A stretch of 40,504 bases of DNA from Gammaproteobacteria bacterium (GTDB lineage: Bacteria > Pseudomonadota > Gammaproteobacteria > SG8-11), in assembly GCA_024641505.1 (NCBI GenBank), contig JAHECY010000021.1, positions 1 through 40,504 on the forward strand, given 5' to 3'. Below are positions 37,414 through 40,504 of this stretch, one piece after another (position 1 is the first letter of the stretch; each line of letters starts with the position of its first letter). A program made the position numbers and the translations under genes. The notes under the pieces are model-generated. The model searched no databases. It saw only the letters and a list, made by a program, of their open reading frames with translations, and was not told the DNA's origin.

Positions 37414-37974
37414 TCAGGAGTTGTCGTCTTGGACGGGGGACTCAAGCAAGACTTTCAGATTCGACAACCCTCGCGCCAGATCGCTACCGATTTCTTTGTC
37501 CATATCCACCCTTAGGAGAAGGATATTCATGGGGTAGGGGATTCTGCCTGAAAACCCCCACGTAACTTTTGTGGAGTTGTCGGAAACGGTTTGCGTCGTC
37601 ATATAGGCGGAATCCGTCGCTGCGAAAGGTTCGTGAAAACGCAGCTCCGTGTCGATGCGCTCATTCGGCACGATTCGCGTGATTTCCTGCTCACCTTTAC
37701 CTACCTTTTCATGCTCGCTGTTCCAGGCGGAAATAAAACCTACGGTACCGTCGGTGCCGTGAAAATTCTTCTTCATCTTGGGATCCATCGTAGCCCAAAC
37801 GCTGTAGGTGCTCTGGTTCCGCAGCTGTTTGATATAGCTGAATACCTCGGCACGGTCTTTGCTTATGACGATTTCCTTCTCGATTGAATACTCGTTTGGT
37901 GTCAGCGCCGCGACCGACAATAACGCAACCGCCAATGCAAACGCTATGGATAGCAAAGTTTTTAGAATTTTCAT
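37414..37974 (-). CDS. SRPBCC family protein, membrane-anchored or secreted
   Basis: The 186-residue protein starts with a hydrophobic segment (LLSIAFALAVALLSVAALT) that is a signal peptide or anchor. It then has one SRPBCC (START/Bet v1-like) domain: YSIEKEIVISKDRAEVFSYIKQL, YSVWATMDPKMKKNF, and TTQTVSDNSTKVTWGFSG. Such domains bind hydrophobic ligands or act as cyclases; no substrate can be proposed. AAGGAGG lies directly upstream of ATG 37974 with good spacing, so the start is firm. It has no clear operon partner. Confidence 0.87.
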   Translation of the reverse strand: MKILKTLLSIAFALAVALLSVAALTPNEYSIEKEIVISKDRAEVFSYIKQLRNQSTYSVWATMDPKMKKNFHGTDGTVGFISAWNSEHEKVGKGEQEITRIVPNERIDTELRFHEPFAATDSAYMTTQTVSDNSTKVTWGFSGRIPYPMNILLLRVDMDKEIGSDLARGLSNLKVLLESPVQDDNS

Positions 37975-38247
37975 GGCATCCTCCTTATGGACCAGTAGTA
38001 ACCGGTGTAGTCCTTGACTTTATGAGCGAAATCGATTCGCCATATTACCAATACCCTGCATAAAGTTTCTTAGTTATGGATTAAAGCGTGCAGCGTCGAG
38101 ACTGGAAGCTAAATGCGGTTGCATCGAGGGGGTTGGAAAATTTTTCCGATGACTCGCCAGAATACCCAATGCGACGACTGCGACTCCGGTTCGGTGTTTA
38201 TTCCAAAGACAAGATGACCGGCCGATGCTGGCGAGGTTTCGGGTTTG

Positions 38248-39819
38248 TTAAGAAAGTTTACCTTTAATGTGATCGGCGATCCGAAGTGCTAACGCCACAA
38301 TCGTGAGCGTCGGCGTGACATAGCCACTGACAGGAAACACCGAACTGCTTGCGATATACAGGTTGTGGACGCTATGCATACGGCAATTTCGATCGACCAC
38401 TCCTTGCTGGGGATTGTCGGACATGCGCGTTGTCCCCATGTGGTGACAACCGTTCCAGATTGGCTGTGGCCATTCATTATTTTCATCAAGTAGAAATTGC
38501 GGAATGTTTACTCTGCCAATTCCCAGTCGGCCGAGTTCTTCGCCTACGAGTTGCAGGCTGGTGCGGATTGTCCTTTTTTCAAATTCCGTTATGCGCCAGT
38601 CAATAACGACTTGTCTAAGTCCAAGCCGGTCGGTCTTTGGTCCTAAATATATGCGGCTGTCAGGATTGGGCCATTGTTCGCAACGCACGTGTAGTGGAAT
38701 ACTAATGGCATTTCCCAGATAATTATCGCCGCGTGCGCGCGTGTATACACCCTCCAGAACGGAATCGAAATCCTTCATGATTTCCCAGAGTTTTGCCGCC
38801 GTATCGTCGGGCCAGGAACCCTCCCTTATTTCATGCCACATGTTTCGCAGGTCGTGATAACCGGAACCCCAGACATTGTCGGCGGTAAACGCGCAGTTGA
38901 GTATTTCGTGTCGGGCTTGCGCATGATCGGATACATTCATTTCCGCTCTGGCGACGTAATTATTCTTCTGGAATCGGTTGAACGTATGAGCGAATGCATT
39001 GGGGTCATTGGCCAGTACCCGGGTCAATTCATGATATTCCAGATGCTGTTGAAAAAACCGACCGACCAATTTAGACCCATTGCCAAGCCCATTAGGTTCT
39101 ACCTTGTCGGATAGTAAAAGCATGCGCGTATTTTCAATCCCGCCACAGGCGAGTACAAAATACTTTGCGCGTGCATAACCCGTTTTCCCTTCCAGCGTTT
39201 GAATTTTGAGCCGTTGAAGAGCGGTCGCGGTTGAGTTGGCTTCAAGCTCAACGACATTGGCAAACAAGTAAACTTTTACATTATGGGAGGATTCCAGCTC
39301 TTTTCTGTAAACTTTACCAAATCGCGTGGGGGGGCTGTACTGCCAGAAGCGAAGGGTGAGCTTGGATTCGAGTACCGGAGGATATTTACGCTCTCCATCG
39401 CGATAAGCGTCCATATCATATTGGTAGGGGCCGAGCTGGCAGACTTCTTGTGCACCTTCGTAATAGGGCAGGAGATCCTTCGGCCCGATTGGCCAGCCAC
39501 TGTATGGTATCCAAGGCCGGTATTGGTAGTCGATCTCGCGCAGTGGCGCACAATGTCCCGCCCAATGATTTGTCGTCCCGCCAAAGTAGCGCAGGCGACA
39601 AGTAACCGGGCCGGTTTGTTCAAATCCTATGCTGTCCCCAGTGTAGAGAGATTGAATATCGGTGTCGGGCTCGAATCCGCCACTTTCTAACAGACATACC
39701 TCCATTCCGGTGTTGATAAACGATCGAGCGATGGCAATGCCTGCGGCGCCCGCGCCAATGATGCACACATCTGCCGATATGTCATGGCTGGTATCCAGAG
39801 AGCGGAAATCTACAAACAT
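38248..39819 (-). CDS. GMC family FAD-dependent oxidoreductase
   Basis: The 523-residue flavoprotein has the FAD-binding CIIGAGAAGIAIARSF (about 19-34) followed by VCLLESGG. GGTTNHWAGHC is the GMC covalent or active-site neighbourhood, and the C-terminal CHHMGTTRMSDNPQQGVVD contains the expected catalytic His. The closing block VTPTLTIVALALRIADHI is typical. GMC enzymes oxidise alcohols, sugars or choline; the layout resembles bacterial membrane sugar and alcohol dehydrogenases. It has no signal peptide. It begins 12 bases after a small Tat-signal gene, so the two probably travel together as one complex. The substrate is unknown. Confidence 0.93.
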   Translation of the reverse strand: MFVDFRSLDTSHDISADVCIIGAGAAGIAIARSFINTGMEVCLLESGGFEPDTDIQSLYTGDSIGFEQTGPVTCRLRYFGGTTNHWAGHCAPLREIDYQYRPWIPYSGWPIGPKDLLPYYEGAQEVCQLGPYQYDMDAYRDGERKYPPVLESKLTLRFWQYSPPTRFGKVYRKELESSHNVKVYLFANVVELEANSTATALQRLKIQTLEGKTGYARAKYFVLACGGIENTRMLLLSDKVEPNGLGNGSKLVGRFFQQHLEYHELTRVLANDPNAFAHTFNRFQKNNYVARAEMNVSDHAQARHEILNCAFTADNVWGSGYHDLRNMWHEIREGSWPDDTAAKLWEIMKDFDSVLEGVYTRARGDNYLGNAISIPLHVRCEQWPNPDSRIYLGPKTDRLGLRQVVIDWRITEFEKRTIRTSLQLVGEELGRLGIGRVNIPQFLLDENNEWPQPIWNGCHHMGTTRMSDNPQQGVVDRNCRMHSVHNLYIASSSVFPVSGYVTPTLTIVALALRIADHIKGKLS

Positions 39820-39831
39820 ACGTCGGGATAA

Positions 39832-40218
39832 TTATTCACATTTTCCGGTAGCTGCCAGTGCGCATAGCAATACTTCGGTTCTTGCTAAAATCCAACCGTT
39901 CAGCAAAATAGTATCACCATGAAGAAAATCTTCCCTGATCCTGGATTGCGCAAAATTAAGCGATAGCGTGTTACCGCCTGTCAGGCCAAGACCAATGCTT
40001 ATGGCGTTACGGCCCGCGTCGGATAGTCCACCGTGCCGTTCAAGATATTTTTGCCCCAAATATATAGCGCTGTCCGGGTTCGTGAACAAATATAAAATAT
40101 TGTCAGATGGTGTTGGTTCGTCGACTTGGGGGGCTGTCGATAAACTTCCCGTAAGTCGCAAAGCGAGCAATCCCAATGTTTGCCGAAACAGCGCACGAAA
40201 GAAATTTCTGCGATCCAT
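39832..40218 (-). CDS. Tat-signal small protein, probable partner of the GMC oxidoreductase
   Basis: From ATG 40218 the 128-residue protein has a twin-arginine signal (MDRRNFFRALFRQTLGLLAL). The mature part has NPDSAIYLGQKYLERHGGLSD-type sequence and a conserved-looking close, REDFLHGDTILLNGWILARTE followed by LLCALAA. Small Tat subunits of this kind escort and anchor GMC dehydrogenases, as the gamma subunits of fructose and gluconate dehydrogenases do, carrying the flavoprotein through the Tat pore. The gene ends 12 bases before the GMC gene. I cannot tell whether a cytochrome subunit lies beyond the window. A longer frame to 40260 is less likely. Confidence 0.8.
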   Translation of the reverse strand: MDRRNFFRALFRQTLGLLALRLTGSLSTAPQVDEPTPSDNILYLFTNPDSAIYLGQKYLERHGGLSDAGRNAISIGLGLTGGNTLSLNFAQSRIREDFLHGDTILLNGWILARTEVLLCALAATGKCE

Positions 40219-40469
40219 AAATATCCCATTAAGGAATTGTTGAAGGATTATAGCAAACAAGCTAACTGAGCCCTATTGGTTTATCCGTATCGCCCATATT
40301 TGCGTCGGTTCGGTCAGTGCCGTGTGAAGCGCATAAAAAATTATTGCAGCAATATAAATACGGTATTGGAGTAAGGTTCGGAATTATTTCACGCACAGAG
40401 AATTCCTGTCGATCATACTTAACATAGTTGAAAAGCAAGCTAGTATTAACGTTAGCGGAGCATTCAATA

Positions 40470-40504
40470 GGAATTGGGAATTGGGAATTGGGAATTGGGA
40501 ATTG
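40470..40504. repeat. 7-bp tandem repeat running off the window edge
   Basis: Five perfect copies of GGAATTG fill 40470-40504 up to the last base, so the array probably continues beyond the window. It lies in noncoding DNA upstream of the Tat-signal gene. Arrays like this vary in copy number by replication slippage. Confidence 0.95.

Overview
The window looks like chromosomal DNA of a free-living gammaproteobacterium. The evidence is the gene order infA - bpt - aat - (acetyltransferase) - trxB / ald - ftsK - lolA - rarA - crcB - (DUF190) - serS, with cysB-cysG further right, plus Gram-negative envelope genes (lolA, TonB and its receptor, lipoproteins, a Tat substrate). The backbone resembles the serS-rarA-lolA-ftsK-trxB-aat-bpt-infA block I know from Pseudomonas, but several genes differ. 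I cannot name the genus from sequence alone.

Layout. (1) 1-5062, all on the minus strand: a truncated lipoprotein at the edge, infA, a small conserved-looking protein of unknown function, the two N-end-rule aminoacyl transferases bpt and aat, a COG3146-type acetyltransferase and trxB. (2) 5240-12904, plus strand: ald, ftsK, a cluster of GTAGGGTGCG-type palindromic repeats, lolA, rarA, crcB, a DUF190 gene and serS. Several neighbours overlap by a few bases, so they are probably co-transcribed. (3) 12977-17738, plus strand: a membrane PAS-GGDEF-EAL c-di-GMP protein, an RRM-like protein, an HEXXH protein, a DUF6122 membrane protein and a periplasmic double rhodanese. (4) 17823-22883, minus strand: a TonB-dependent receptor with its own TonB, and a large PilZ-like protein. 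(5) 23256-28917: a GT39 glycosyltransferase, an FMN reductase and a PAP2 phosphatase (both minus), then cysB and cysG. (6) 29220-33215, plus strand: a di-haem peroxidase with a secreted blue-copper protein, then a DEAD-box RNA helicase with a repetitive basic tail. (7) 33686-40504, mostly short minus-strand accessory genes: GNAT, NTF2-like, YaiI/DUF188, an atypical tyrosine phosphatase-like protein, a YccT/CsgI-like lipoprotein, SRPBCC, and a GMC oxidoreductase paired with a Tat-signal small protein. A 7-bp tandem repeat runs off the right edge.

How the genes work together. Regions 1-2 are housekeeping: translation initiation, tRNA charging, protein degradation tagging, redox homeostasis, chromosome segregation, lipoprotein trafficking, replication-fork maintenance and fluoride export. 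cysB and cysG link sulfur assimilation with the sirohaem that sulfite reductase needs. The di-haem peroxidase and cupredoxin form a plausible periplasmic electron-transfer pair, as do the GMC flavoprotein and its small Tat partner. About 14.6 kb lies between serS and cysG, which are neighbours in Pseudomonas, so regions 3-5 look like lineage-specific accessory DNA. I found no tRNA, rRNA, CRISPR array, insertion sequence or prophage. I saw no convincing wholly new multi-gene system; the best leads are the GMC/Tat pair, the HEXXH-DUF6122 pair and the CX4R phosphatase-like protein.
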